This document shows positions 20,348 to 32,739 of a DNA stretch of 64,000 nt, piece by piece. Both the position numbers and the translations under genes were made by a program. Numbering within the stretch: position 1 is the stretch's first letter; each line of letters opens with the position of its first letter. This stretch comes from Enoplosus armatus (lineage: Eukaryota > Chordata > Actinopteri > Centrarchiformes > Enoplosidae). The stretch is taken from the NCBI RefSeq assembly GCF_043641665.1, contig NC_092183.1:11676001-11740000 (forward strand), given 5' to 3'. The notes beneath the pieces were generated by a model. It saw nothing but the letters and a program-made list of their open reading frames with translations. It was not told the origin of the DNA and made no database searches.

Positions 20348-23125
20348 AAAGAGAGCTTCTGCTTCAGCTAAGGAACTCAAAATGCCCACCCATGCCCACC
20401 CAAAGAAACACTGGAGATGCCACATTACCTTGCCAGGTAATAGACTTTGAATCCGCCCACTCTACTAGTTGGAGATTCTGGTCTGGCAACATGACATGTA
20501 ACAGCGGTTTCTCGGTTGAAAAACGATCAATCTAATGAGCATTGCCGGAGGAGTAATGATTAACCAATCAGTGCCACGACTAACATTGTCTGTCAAGATT
20601 CAGGTGGATACGTGGTCTCTAGTGATTGGTTAGGGAAAATCGAATCCCCCTCCCCCATGGAAATCGGTTAGAGTGGAAGCAATGTCAGAACAGATTATGC
20701 TGAAATATATGAATACATTTTCAAGAAATAAATTCTGACATTTATACATGATTGTAAAAATGTCATAAATGGCAAAGATACATTTTTTTGTGTGTTTGTT
20801 ACTGTGTTATATTTGAATAAAATTGTTACCATATGACTAAGGTTTAAGAAGTGTTGCCGTTATAGAGCAATACCTGTTGTAACCCACCCAAAAGCTCTGT
20901 AATCACTTTTGATCCCAACCCACAGTTTTAAGAAAATTACAAAGTAGAACCACTTCTACTGTTTCTGCTCAGGTTCAGGTTCTGTCAGTGTCAGAAGGTA
21001 TCTGAATCGCTCTGGAGGCACTCTGCTTTTTACCATCCTATATATCAAATGTATGTTTGTCCCATGATCCTATGAAAATCTGCAGCAGTTTAATCACAAA
21101 CATTTGTTTGACAGTTGGGAGATGCAGTGAAGTGTGGTACAATGCTCACTGGACACACACATGTATGTGTGAGAGATGTATATCATACCAGTAAAGCATG
21201 CTTTGAGTTGTTCTGATCCACGTGGCCATTGCAAACAGCATATGAATTTGATAATTATAAGATCCACAAGCAGTTAGAGAATCAGCGCTTCAGTACAGCT
21301 CAACAGCATCACTGTCAGGTCAGAATGCACATTATGTTACACTGGTTCAAATGATCTGACACTCTTCAGGAAAATTAACTTTAGACCAATGTAAAATGTA
21401 CTGTTGATCTCAAATATGTCAATTTTAATTAACATTGACACAGTAACACAGTGGCTTCAGGAAATGGTTTGTAGAGCCTGGTATTTTTTCAAGTGTCAGA
21501 GCTTTTTCTAAGGCAGCTTAAATTTATTCCATTCGAAGAAGGAGAATTCCCATTCACACATGTGCAATATGCAAACACACAATAGACATGTACAATACAT
21601 GATAAATAAGATCTTACTAACACAGGTTAGGAAGCAACGCACAAACCTCACACCTTTAGAGGCACCCGCACACTCCCAGGCCGATAACCTAGTGGTCTTA
21701 AAAGAGAAAATCACTTACTTATTTTTTGTCATTTGTTTAATAGTTTTATTACCATTTTAAGAATAATTGGCCTTCTCATGAATATGACTTGAAGAATGTA
21801 GCCCCAATTTACACATTGCAATTAACAACCTGGATGTCTTAAATGAATAAGGGAAAATGCATATGGATGCAAGGTGTTCATTGTTTCTTGTGCGTTTTGA
21901 GCCACAAAATGGAGACAAAGATTCAGGATTTCATAAAGCTGTAGAAACCCTGTGCACAGCAGTGCTTCTCTCCTGGGTGCCAGCTGGTGCAGGGCAAACC
22001 ACAGTAAACCAAAAAAATACAAATTCTACTAATATTACAAAATCTGGCTATTCCATCTCCAATACTACAGAGGATGAGTAGATCCAGAATACATACATTT
22101 CTATAAGATACCATAAATATCAGAGTACAAAATACATGAATTTATTCAGAATTTCATATCAGTACCGTCTTTGCTTTGACAGGTTCCATAAGAAGTGTCA
22201 CTCAAAATTTACTGAGGCTTGCTAAAAAAAAACGATGCACTTACATTGCACACACTTTCATGCTAAAGCAAATGCAGCACCTTGACGGCATCAGTGTCAC
22301 ACACTTTTCACAAAAATCCCACGAAAGACTTTTTGAGAAAACATCTCCCAGACATACAGAAAAATAAACACACACATAGACATGTTTTCCAGTTGTGTTT
22401 TACAGCCCAATGTGAAAACTCATCAATCACTGTTTAGTTGGTTCCTGGGAGGGAGAGAGAAAAAGAGATTGTTTTCTACAGAGAAAATGAAAAGATATAA
22501 GTAGACAAGAGAGAGGGTTAACACACATCTGGCAGAGAGGCAATGGATGTGAAAAGTGGTTTTGACCTTGTCCAAACATGGCTACATGGAAAATGTAGGC
22601 TTACAGTATTCATGTAGCCTTGTTTGAACCTGGTACGATCAGCAGGCTATTGAATGAACCCTTGGTTACCCTTGCTCAGTAAAGGGAATGAAGAAGGGAG
22701 TCCATTCCCCTATTAAGGCCACAAAATGAATATGTGCTTAGCTCTGTTCAGACGTGTAGTGGAAATCAGGCTAATGTTTAGATGCCAAGAATCTCTCTGG
22801 TGGAAACCAGGCTAATGAGTGAAACTCAGATAGCCCTATTTGGATCTTTAGCAGCAATGTGTTTTTTTTCCTTTTTAAGAAGCTGTGGATACCCTGTCTG
22901 AGCCTTTATTAGAAACTAATCAAGTCAGGAGTCAAACTCAGAACTGGCAAACAGAGCCAATGTTGGGGATGGAGGGTGTAGTTTTCTTGCTAGTTAACTG
23001 GCATATAGAGAATTCCTTTGATTATTTATGAAAGAAAAAATTACAATCTTGCAAAAGCTTAAAAATGGCATAAAAGTAGCTGCAATGCAGTTGATCGGTG
23101 GGAACTGAGTGACCATGCATTTTTC

Positions 23126-23131
<6 letters not shown>

Positions 23132-23159
<28 letters not shown>
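23132..23159 (+). repeat. (CA)n microsatellite
   Basis: 28 bp, uninterrupted. Confidence 0.95.
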
Positions 23160-23163
<4 letters not shown>

Positions 23164-23396
23164 AGTGTTGTCATGTTAACAGTGATGGGCTCTCTGGGAC
23201 CATTTATCACAGGCTGACAGAGGACAGTAATGACTGAGTTACGGAAAGAGATGAGGAAATGAAATGATAAAAGATAAAGAAAAAACATAAAAATGAAATA
23301 AATAAAACAGGCACAGAGCACCCAGGGGTTCTCCAGGCCCGCCATCAGGACTTCTAACAATTCTCACAACCAGGTCCCCTTCTCACATGAGAGGAT

Positions 23397-23625
23397 GGGG
23401 GGGGGGGGCAAGAGAAGATGAAAGAAAACAAGTACAGTGAAAATGAATCATGTCTGCAAAAAGGAACAGGGAGGAAAAAGTGTGAAATGAAAGGGGGGAA
23501 AACTGAGGACAAGTTGGATGGTCATTAGAAAGAGGAAGAAGTGGGAGTAAGAGAACGGAAAAAAGAGTAGGAAGAGGAGGTGCAGAAAACAAAAAACAAG
23601 AAAACAGAGACGAAGAGGATAACAG
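23397..23625 (+). repeat. 12-G run followed by an A/G-rich tract
   Basis: Twelve G at 23397-23408, then about 215 bp of mostly purine on the + strand. Open frames on the opposite strand here are composition artefacts. Confidence 0.75.
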
Positions 23626-24578
23626 GTACAATTGTAAGCAAGTTGTGAGGGACCGCAAACATTTACACAAAAGAAAAATAAACAAGACAAGGAGAAGTTT
23701 GAGACTGACGCATACACAGGGACAGAAGATATGGCCCAGACTGAGTCCCCTGTGTCTGTGCCCCCAGTGATTCATGAGAATACTCGGGAGAAATATTGTG
23801 CCACCCATACTGTTACATTGTTCAACTGTGATCTTCAGTGCTAAAGTGACAGCTCCCTACAGCATGTGAGAGTGAGGTGTGTGCGTGTCTGACAAGCTGA
23901 TTGATAGGGGAGTCTTCATCAGAATTCACCCTCTGATTTTTTCTGACCCCCAAGACAAAAGGAAGCAAAATGAGACGGATATCATGAGAGTGACAGAAAG
24001 CACAATTGCTTTTATTTAAAAACTATAGGCACCACACACAGTTAACTACAAATGGGTTACCTCCTTAGGCAGTGAGAATGAATGAGAGTAAAACAGAGGA
24101 ACGTAGCTTATGATTGAATATACTTTGTCATAACCTTCATGAGGAGACAGACAGAAATAGAGGAATGGTTTTGTGTTGACTGTAACTAATGCAGTTCAGT
24201 CAGTTACTCAGTCTCCTGAATATCAAATTTTATACTGCAGTCTAAACAAACAATTGAGAGATGTTGATTTACCACATTGCTCTGATGAAGGTGTTGGTTC
24301 ATGGTTCTAAATGAATGCTCTGCCGAACTGTACCCTATTAATTTCACTAAGATATCAGCTGATGTATTCAGTACTCTGTCATATAGGCTAACTGTGCATT
24401 TGCTGCAGCAGTACTGTGGTTAACTTGTAATGTATGTCTATTTCTGCAGCGTCGTGACTACCTCCAATTATTTGATATACAAGGCATCATTAGCCTACTG
24501 TGTGAACTTAATAAACTGCTTGTTTTGTTATGGTTTCAGTGTTGAAAATAGCTACAGCTGCCACTCCTCTTGCTGGTA

Positions 24579-24659
24579 GATACCAAATGGACGTTTGCTC
24601 TGTCATTTGGCAATGTGCTGGGTTTTACACAGACAAAATGAGCAGTGGCATTTGGTATC
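24579..24659. repeat. 11-bp inverted repeat around a 59-bp loop
   Basis: GATACCAAATG (24579-24589) and CATTTGGTATC (24649-24659) are exact reverse complements. TGCCACT just upstream of the left arm (near 24560) also complements AGTGGCA at 24644-24650. Confidence 0.7.
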
Positions 24660-27299
24660 ATGAGTTACATAACATAATTCAAATCTTTGTCAAAAAACTG
24701 TGCACGTCATCTTCACCTTGCCCAGAATGCTTCATTCAAGATTCAAAGCATCCCAAGCAAGCAGTGTTTCAAAAAAATGGCAACTAGTCCAAACTAGTTG
24801 CTCAGTATGGTGACCCAGATTCTTTTAGTTATTCAAAGTGGTAATCAAATTGCAAACAGCTGTCTCAACTTGATCTAATGTGTCAATATGGTAATTGCTA
24901 CAAACCAGAGCTCGGGACCAGCATTAGTGTCGTTTTTTAGCGGTCACATGAAAAAGGAGCACTGTGTAAACACTGCTTTTAAAGGATAATTCCAGTTACT
25001 TTCAATCTTCACATTATTTTCCTGTATTTAAAATTCATGCTCATCAGTCCTGATCGAGACCTGCCTGCATACCATTTACTGATTATCTGGAAACCTGAAA
25101 ACATAACTCAATGTGTCAAATAGAAGTTTTCATTGATCTATTTTGTATTTTAAACCTGGGTGATATTTCCTGGTGGTTATGATCATGCATCATCTCCAAA
25201 GCAGAGATTTTGTAGAGAGATTTTGAAAAAGACACACAGCTTAACAACTGTGTCCATTAGGGCATGTAACAAGAGCCTTAACCCTGTCATTGCAACTGCG
25301 ACATAAATCCTCTGGTGCACTGGTTAGACCATGAACATGACTTTCCACTCTGTATTACACAGGTCTCTTAAAGCAGGCTGTCTTGCAGGACATGTCGTCT
25401 TTTGGCATATGCCTCCATTCTCCCTCTGTTCTCTCTCATTTGGTTTAGCTCTTCATCTGTGTATTCAGCCTCAAATAGAAATGGGAGGCTATAACAAAAA
25501 GATGACTCACAAATGCCCTTGTATAATTCAGCTCGATATTCAGTCATTAGTTTTCATTGATTTATCTGCCTTAGTGCGGACAGGGCACTAATAAGCATCC
25601 TTGTGTCCTCCATGCATTTGATAGAATACCTAATAGCTAAATACTGTAGGTGGGATACCAAAACAAAGGAACATGAGGGTGGTGGATATATAAAAATCAT
25701 ATGAAGTTTAAAGTTCACTTGCCAACTGAAGATGTGCTGGATGGTGAGACTGTGAGGAGGTGCTCCATGTTCATTCTTTTTAAAGTTTGCTTTCTCCAAG
25801 GGAACTTGGTGAAAAGGTTCTCCTCACAAATACTACACACAACTTTTACCTCCAATAGGGACTTATTGACTTATGTTCAACAGATAAAGTAGCAAGACAT
25901 TCACGAGGTGGATCAAACGGCATTGTTTTTGATGACTTCAAAAAACATCAGTACTTTTAGTGTGAGAAAGTTTGCATCCCAGACTAAAACAAACCAAGTA
26001 TAAATATGTCCTGAGGCTTCTAACAGACATCAAAGAACCTGTAGCTGATTAGACCTGTGTAAAAAAGAAATATTGGCTACAACATTGGATCTAATATGTA
26101 AAATATTGAGAATTACTTTTTTTGAGAAATACAGGCTACCCATGGGAAAATGCCCTTTAATTTGGTCTCAATGATAAATGAAAATAAGCTTTGTTAACTA
26201 AATTACTCTCTTGCCTCACTTCTGGTATTATTCTGATTCTGGCTGGATTTAGGGAGCATCTTCACCTCTCTTCCACTCTCAGCGCTACAAGCTGGCACAT
26301 TGCTTTCCTGAGATCAAAGAATTGCCACACTGCAGACATTTTTTCCACCTGCTGGGGAAAAAAAGCATTTCATTGTGTGTATCAGACAGCTTCATTGATT
26401 CTCCATAGAAGCACTGTTGGAGAGAGATCTCTTTGATAGTGTGGGTACAACAGACCGCCAGCAGACCTGTGACCCATGTATCTTAAACTGTCTAACAAGG
26501 CTCATTCTCAAGCTAAAAAAGCAAATGAAGAAGCAGTATCTTTCCAATTACTGCTGGTCACTGCTACAGGTCATTAAAGGTCATCAGTTTCTGAATGCCC
26601 CTTAAATGGGACATGCAGCCATAATGCCATTTGTTGACTAGATATTGACAAGATTAAATTTGATTCTGCTTTGGGCGTTCATATTCTCCATGCATGGCAC
26701 TGGAAAAATAGTAAATGGAAACACAGGTTTGTCTAGGAGGAGGATGGAAACGATCTGAAAAAATCAGCTTTTTATATTCATACGTTTTCTGCGACTCTTG
26801 GGGTATTTGTTTGTTTCTTTCCTGTGGTGATGTGAATTCCACTTTACAGTCTGGTTTGTTGTGTTGTGCTATGTGCTGGGCTGAGCCGCACTAAGTCTTT
26901 TTCTTCTTTCTTTTTTCCAGAAGTCTAAGGGTTGAAAGGCACAGAGGCAGCGTCTGGAAATTGGAAGTCATGCTTCCTAATCCCGCAGTATTTGAATACA
27001 CAGGAGAGGGTATGGAGTCACACACACACTCACGGATACAGCTACCTAACAAAGACATACACAAAGAGGGGCGCACAGAAACACACAATAAATATTAAAA
27101 AGAGTAAGACATGTACCCGCAAAGACATATCCAGAGGTGAACAATTCAAACAAATAGATTAAGCACACACCCTACACACACATATATCAATAGACACAAT
27201 CTGATTGTGGCTGCATTCAAATCCATTAATAAATCAAAACACATTCACTGAATATTAATCTGACATGTAAAGAAAAGATTGAAGATGGGTGTTAGGGCT

Positions 27300-27405
27300 G
27301 GGGTTAGTTGGTGACACAGAAAGGAGAAGTGGAAAGAAGAGAGAGGGAGGAAGGATGGATGGCAGCAGGAGGTAGAGGGACAGGGGGTAGCGAGGGCACA
27401 GAGGG

Positions 27406-27462
<57 letters not shown>

Positions 27463-27540
27463 ATGGGGCCAGACGGAGAATGAATGAGACATCAAGAGTG
27501 AGAATGAAATACAGGGCAAGAGGAAGGGAAATATTGGCTT
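27300..27540 (+). repeat. A/G-rich tract containing (GA)26
   Basis: A purine-rich block with an uninterrupted AG array at 27408-27460. In grid2 RNA this would be a long (CU)n stretch. Confidence 0.92.
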
Positions 27541-27545
27541 TCAGT

Positions 27546-27602
27546 CACACACACACACACACACACGCATGCACATATGCGTGCACACACACGCACACAC
27601 AC
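27546..27602 (+). repeat. (CA)n microsatellite, interrupted
   Basis: Pure CA to 27566, then CG and TG-interrupted alternating purine-pyrimidine to 27602. Confidence 0.9.
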
Positions 27603-29940
27603 AGAGGCCTTATTGTGTTTTAATGCAGTTTAATGGGGCCCATTCTCCAGGCTTTGGGGGAGTGCGACCAATTCATTACTATGCAGTACACACCATCTCT
27701 CTGAGCTGAAGCAAGGAATTGAGAGAGAGACCGCGAGGGCAAGGGGGGGGCTGTCATTGCATCAGTTGCTTCTCCCAACCTTGACTTATATTGTTGGCTT
27801 CGCTCTCTCTTTCTCTTTGTCTCTCATTTGGCTTTTATCACTCAGCCAAGGCTCTTCATGTCTCTGCTTGAAGGACCATCCTGGTGTTTTTGCATGTTTT
27901 GTCACATGTACTACAAATTATGTATGCTGTCCATTACTGCCGATCCATTTTCTAAACAATACCATAGCTCTAGGTTTTACATAGGCTTTGCATTCTAATG
28001 GGGCTCACAACTCATCTTTGCATGTCTGAGCATTGAACATTTTCACTTGGCCCTCAGTAATGGCTAAACACCTTCTACTATTAATCCATTCTGCTTTAGT
28101 GACCAGTGTGACAACAATGAAAGCCAAGGTTGGCTTCGTCACGCTCCACTTGCCTCTGCTGCCCTTGTCCCTGCGTAATAACCACCAGAGATGTTTCATC
28201 TGCCTTGGCACTGAGCGTGCTGCTGTCAGCACAGAAAACCCACCTGCATGCCTGGACAGCTATTCCAACCCTTCAAGTGTAAACACTGATGGGATATCTT
28301 TCGGTGCTCTCCTCTCATGGTGTTGCATTTGGATGGTGTTCTCCTGAGCCTTGCCTCTCTGACCATTTACTTGACTCAACATCATTCCATGCCAGCAGGC
28401 AGAGGCCCAGAGTAAAACTGATCAAGACTCCGGTTGTGGCACCATGCCCTTTGTTTCCAACAAACACAGGAAAGTAGAGCCTGGGCAGCAGAGTAGCAAA
28501 TTGAGACATCTTAGTTCTTGGTTTACTTTGATTGCAAGCAGCAGACACTTTTGGCTGAAACTCACTGTAATGCCAAGGCCTACATTTTCACTGGCTGTAC
28601 ACTTGCTAACTCTACTATCTGCAAGATCAATGTTAGTTTCTAAAGTCCATTCCAGCAATGAGGTGGGAACACCAATCTCTGGTTGTCAGCTATCAAACCC
28701 ACAATTAAAACCCCTCTGTCCATTTCTATGCAGAAATTGTTGGGAATCAACCAGGTCAAATATGTCATCCTTCAGTGATATGGACAAAAGTTGTAATGGT
28801 ATGATGATATGAGCCATACATTTCTGGGCTGCTTCAGTGTTCCCCTAGCACCACCATCGCTCTTGAGAGGGATTTGTTAAGTGTCAAGGAAAGATGTATT
28901 GGAGGCAGACACTGTGCTGTTGGAGCTTAAATGATGGTCGTCATGTAAGACCAGCGCTGAGCCTAGTCAGTACCAGCAAAAAAAAAGAAGACAGTCATCT
29001 AAAGACAATGGCATGCTGTAGAAAGCTGTCTGCAGTAATGTGAAGTATACAAAATTTGTAGTAAATGTGGTAAAAATAATAAAATATAAGGTCAGACCAA
29101 CTTATATTCACACTGTACCACAATAGCAAAGGTAGAATCACCAAACATATACATCATATCTGGTCTTCTTGTTACTAGCTTTGATTATCCAGGCTGAACT
29201 GATCAAGGTCACAGAAATGTCATTCACTAAGTTTTAGGGTGAATTTTCTGTATGAGGAACACACCCTGGGGATGAATTTATCCTCTCGCTCGAAGAAACT
29301 ATCATGTTTGCCAAGCAGGATTAGCCTACTGAAAAGCCATCAGGAATTTGACTATCCATTTAAATGGTCATTTTTTATTCAGGAGGAATTAAAGTGATGT
29401 CTTGCAGTGGTTCCCCAGACTGGGAGTTTAGACTCCCACACGTGTCAAAATGTTTAAAATGATATTACCTTGAGCTTGAAAGAAAGAGAGTATGAAAACA
29501 TAAAAAAGCCTTGAAGCTTTTTATTGCAAGAAATAAAGTGAAAAGGCACATTGGTACAGTTCAATAAATGTTGCATTCACTATTCCGATTCTATATTTAC
29601 GCAATGAGGTTGTTTTACTTTAAAACAATTTTTGTTACATTGACAAATGTGTTATCACAACAATTCATTATACTTATCTATGTATCAGCAAATCAGTTCA
29701 TTAACTAATGCACAAACACACACCATAATCTCATACAAGCACACACTTGCGCAACAGCTACACTTGTTAACCCGCTAGTGGCCAAAACACCATACTCAGA
29801 TCTTAATGAAACTTCCAACGCCTTAATACACTCTGTATACAGATGCTGTGCATATTACTGCTTCAGGGATACACACACACACACTCTCTCATGCTCTCCC
29901 TCACCACTTATGTCTCTCTCACTGTCTCAATCTTCCTACG

Positions 29941-29969
29941 CCGTGTACACGGTGTAATTCAATTACACC
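29941..29969. repeat. Two overlapping perfect palindromes
   Basis: CCGTGTACACGG (29941-29952) shares its last GG with GGTGTAATT C AATTACACC (29951-29969). Confidence 0.88.
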
Positions 29970-30158
29970 ATGCAGAGTGTAAGAGCTGGCTGGTGGTTTT
30001 TATGACCAATCATTTCAGTCATTCATGTAGAGTTAGGGTTAGTGGGCTTTTTTCAAGGTCTTAAAGACTGGACCTCCCTTTAGATAAAGCCCAGACAACT
30101 CTACTCTCCCTCCTCAAATCACCAACCCAGGTTGTTCAATATTACTATGACAATATTG

Positions 30159-31007
30159 CAGTGGCGAGCCGTGCATTTCACACCTAGGCCTTCAGTGATG
30201 TCCTACACTGAATGAATCCACCTCTTAATACCATCATTATGAAGCCATGGCTCTCGAAACCATACATTTATACAGAAACAAACATAGTCGAGTACAACTA
30301 CTTTATTTCCGGAGCATTTAAAATCAATACACCCGTATTAACAATTAAGAGTAGTAAAGTAAAAGTTATATGTTCGCTTGGATACTGTCACAACTTAAAA
30401 ATAAAAGGCAATCAGTCTACAAAGTTTTAAGTCCACTAAACAGCACATTGTTGCACCCGCAAAGCAGTTTTCTCCTCCTTCAGCCATTGTGGGTTGAAAA
30501 AAAACAGCGAAATTAACGCGAATTAAGTAGTTTTAGCTCGTTCGAGTCGCTAACGGGACACCAGCTTCCATTTGGTTAACTGCACTCTAATAGCGCTGCC
30601 TCTCACTAGTGCGTATCCAATCAGAGAACGTGAACGTATCACGTTCAACGTGATACCTGCTAGCTGGCCCTGATGTCGCCAACTCGAAATCTGATTGGTT
30701 ATCACAATCTGTCTGTTTCAGTTCATTTAAGTGTACAGGCGCCCCCACTGTTAATTCTGAAGGCCTCGGGAAGATTTCTTGGAGCCTGGCAACACATGAC
30801 AGCTGAAATATGATTGGATGAAAGCTCTAACATAAATATACAATGCTGGAAGTAGCGCAACCAAAAGGAAAGCTATGAAATGAAGAGAAAAGACTATGAG
30901 GAATAATTTAATACATATTTATGAAAAAAATATTAAAATGAAATTTATGTTCTGATGATGTTTAGGCCAGCAGAGAAGGCCTTGCTGGCCCTGACGGCTC
31001 ACCACTG
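30159..31007. mobile_element. Non-autonomous hAT-type transposon, 849 bp
   Basis: The left end CAGTGGCGAGCCGT matches the right end's reverse complement CAGTGGTGAGCCGT at 13 of 14 bases, and both ends carry an AGGCCTTC box about 32 bp inside. The element is flanked by a perfect 8-bp duplication, CAATATTG (30151-30158 and 31008-31015). An 8-bp duplication with ends starting CAG is the hallmark of hAT elements. No transposase-like frame of any length is present, so it must depend on an enzyme encoded elsewhere. Inside it are a 21-bp inverted repeat (30636-30656) and CCAATCAGAG/TCTGATTGG-like boxes. The two target copies are identical, which suggests a fairly recent insertion. Confidence 0.88.
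30626..30656. repeat. Overlapping inverted repeats inside the hAT element
   Basis: GAACGTGA (30626-30633) pairs with TCACGTTC (30639-30646). GTATCACGTT (30636-30645) pairs with AACGTGATAC (30647-30656) around a single C. The two hairpins are mutually exclusive. Confidence 0.85.
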
Positions 31008-32739
31008 CAATATTGTTAGTAGCTTTGGTATATTCTTAGCCTCACCTAATGATGATGTCAATATATTAATGAAGTGTGAAGACTAAATACATTTAATTAT
31101 TTGCTGAAAACCAAAGTGCATTTACAGTTCAGCCCAACAGTCTATTAACATTCCTAATTAATCATCATACTCAATGCAAATATATGTCACTAATTATGAG
31201 CCCATTGTGCTTCATGCTTTCAGATTTTCTTCCTTTGTGCACATTGTTGATGGGGTAAGATATAAAACTGGTGTTATTTCATCTTCTTAATAATGAGCAC
31301 ATCTCCTGTGAAGGCCAAAAGAAACAATGGATTTATCTGAATAAAGTGGATTTTGAACCCACTGGTCTACTGGTCTTTACAACCTCCTCAGTATCATTAG
31401 TTGTCAAAACCCATTTAGCTGCTCCCTGGCCACAACTTGCATGCTAGCCAGCAACAGGAAACCTCTCCATGTTCTCCTGCTCAACACAGGTCCATGCGTT
31501 CAAACTATCTGAAAGATAGAACTCCCTGGTGACCTGTTTTATATTCCGTATATGCTGAACCAGAGGGAACTGGACATCTGTATAAAAAAATTCATTCTAG
31601 GTTTATAATGGGTCCCAAACACTGCTGGACTCACCTCTTGCATCCTAGTAGCAACAGCAGGAAGACTTTGATTTTGCACCATCACTACATAATGTCCAGC
31701 ACCTTTTCCAGTCAGTGTCAATCTCTCTCGTAAATTCATTCAATGGCAGACAGAGAAAACAACATTACAAAATTATTGTGGATGGCCACATTTCAAATTT
31801 TATGTTGTGTTTATATTATCAAAGTTGGCCAAATTGCTTGCCTTTGCAATAAGCAAAACAAGTTGGTATAAGGGCTTCACAATGACAAAACCCCACTCTT
31901 AATCACTCTCCTCTATCCTTAGAACACATCTTGCTTAGATAATTAAAATAATCTGGAGGTTTACTTGCTAACTCATCATGTTTGGTCTTAAAATCGCAGT
32001 CAAGTTTTGTAGGTATCACTCATGCAATCATAGCCATTATTAATGTTAGTCTAAAATACTGTAGCCAATTTCCTGTTTCCTCTTTCTTGTGACTGGTGTG
32101 CACCTGTGTCTTTCACCTCAGTTTCTTCGGAACTAAAATTTTCACAGCATGTTTTTTGGTATTACAACAGAGAGAGCAATCAGCTCACACTGAGATGAGT
32201 GAATGGTTTCCCAGTTTTCATCTCTGCTAAATACTATACTGCATGTACAAAAGGAACTTAAAACTGAGTATGTGCAACTCAATTGCTATTTTTATAGTCT
32301 AGGATGGTGCAACAGTGGTGTCTGTCTGCCTTGGAGAATTTGTGAGCATAAACAGCCTGGGATGTCAGCTAGATGTAAAATCTGCAGGTGCTCAAATGCA
32401 AAATGAATAAGGACAGCTGCTAAAGGTGACTGGCATCCTCTGAGGACAGAGGACACACAGGCATTCTGTGGGTGCGAAAAATCCCTCCCCAATTAAGTGC
32501 TTATGGTCTCTGCAGGACATCGATAAAGTATGAATGAATTAGTGGATATGCAGGGTTGTATCACGCAAAATAGATGGCAGGTTGCCTTTTAAGACGGTTT
32601 AGCCCGGGTGCAATTCTCCCAAAGGAAATTTGTGATAATATTGTAGCTTGATGGATGCCAATGACACACAGAGAAACTAGAAAGCCATTAGTGTTCAACA
32701 GACAGCATATCAGAATGCTGTGGTCTCATGATAATACAC

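Larger units (their letters stand above)
20348..30150. other. Intronic DNA: microsatellites, purine tracts, unassigned segments
   Basis: No exon recognised. It holds CA arrays at 23132-23159 and 27546-27602, a GA array at 27408-27460, a 12-G run at 23397-23408, A/G-rich tracts at 23440-23625 and 27300-27540, a hairpin at 24579-24659, an ORF-dense segment at about 28030-28810, and overlapping palindromes at 29941-29969. Confidence 0.6.

Noticed and set aside
23383..23808. 141-codon minus-strand frame
   Set aside because: Same cause: the opposite strand of an A/G-rich tract following a 12-G run.
24579..24659. microRNA precursor
   Set aside because: The arms pair for only 11 bp around a 59-base loop, with no continuous stem of about 22 bp.
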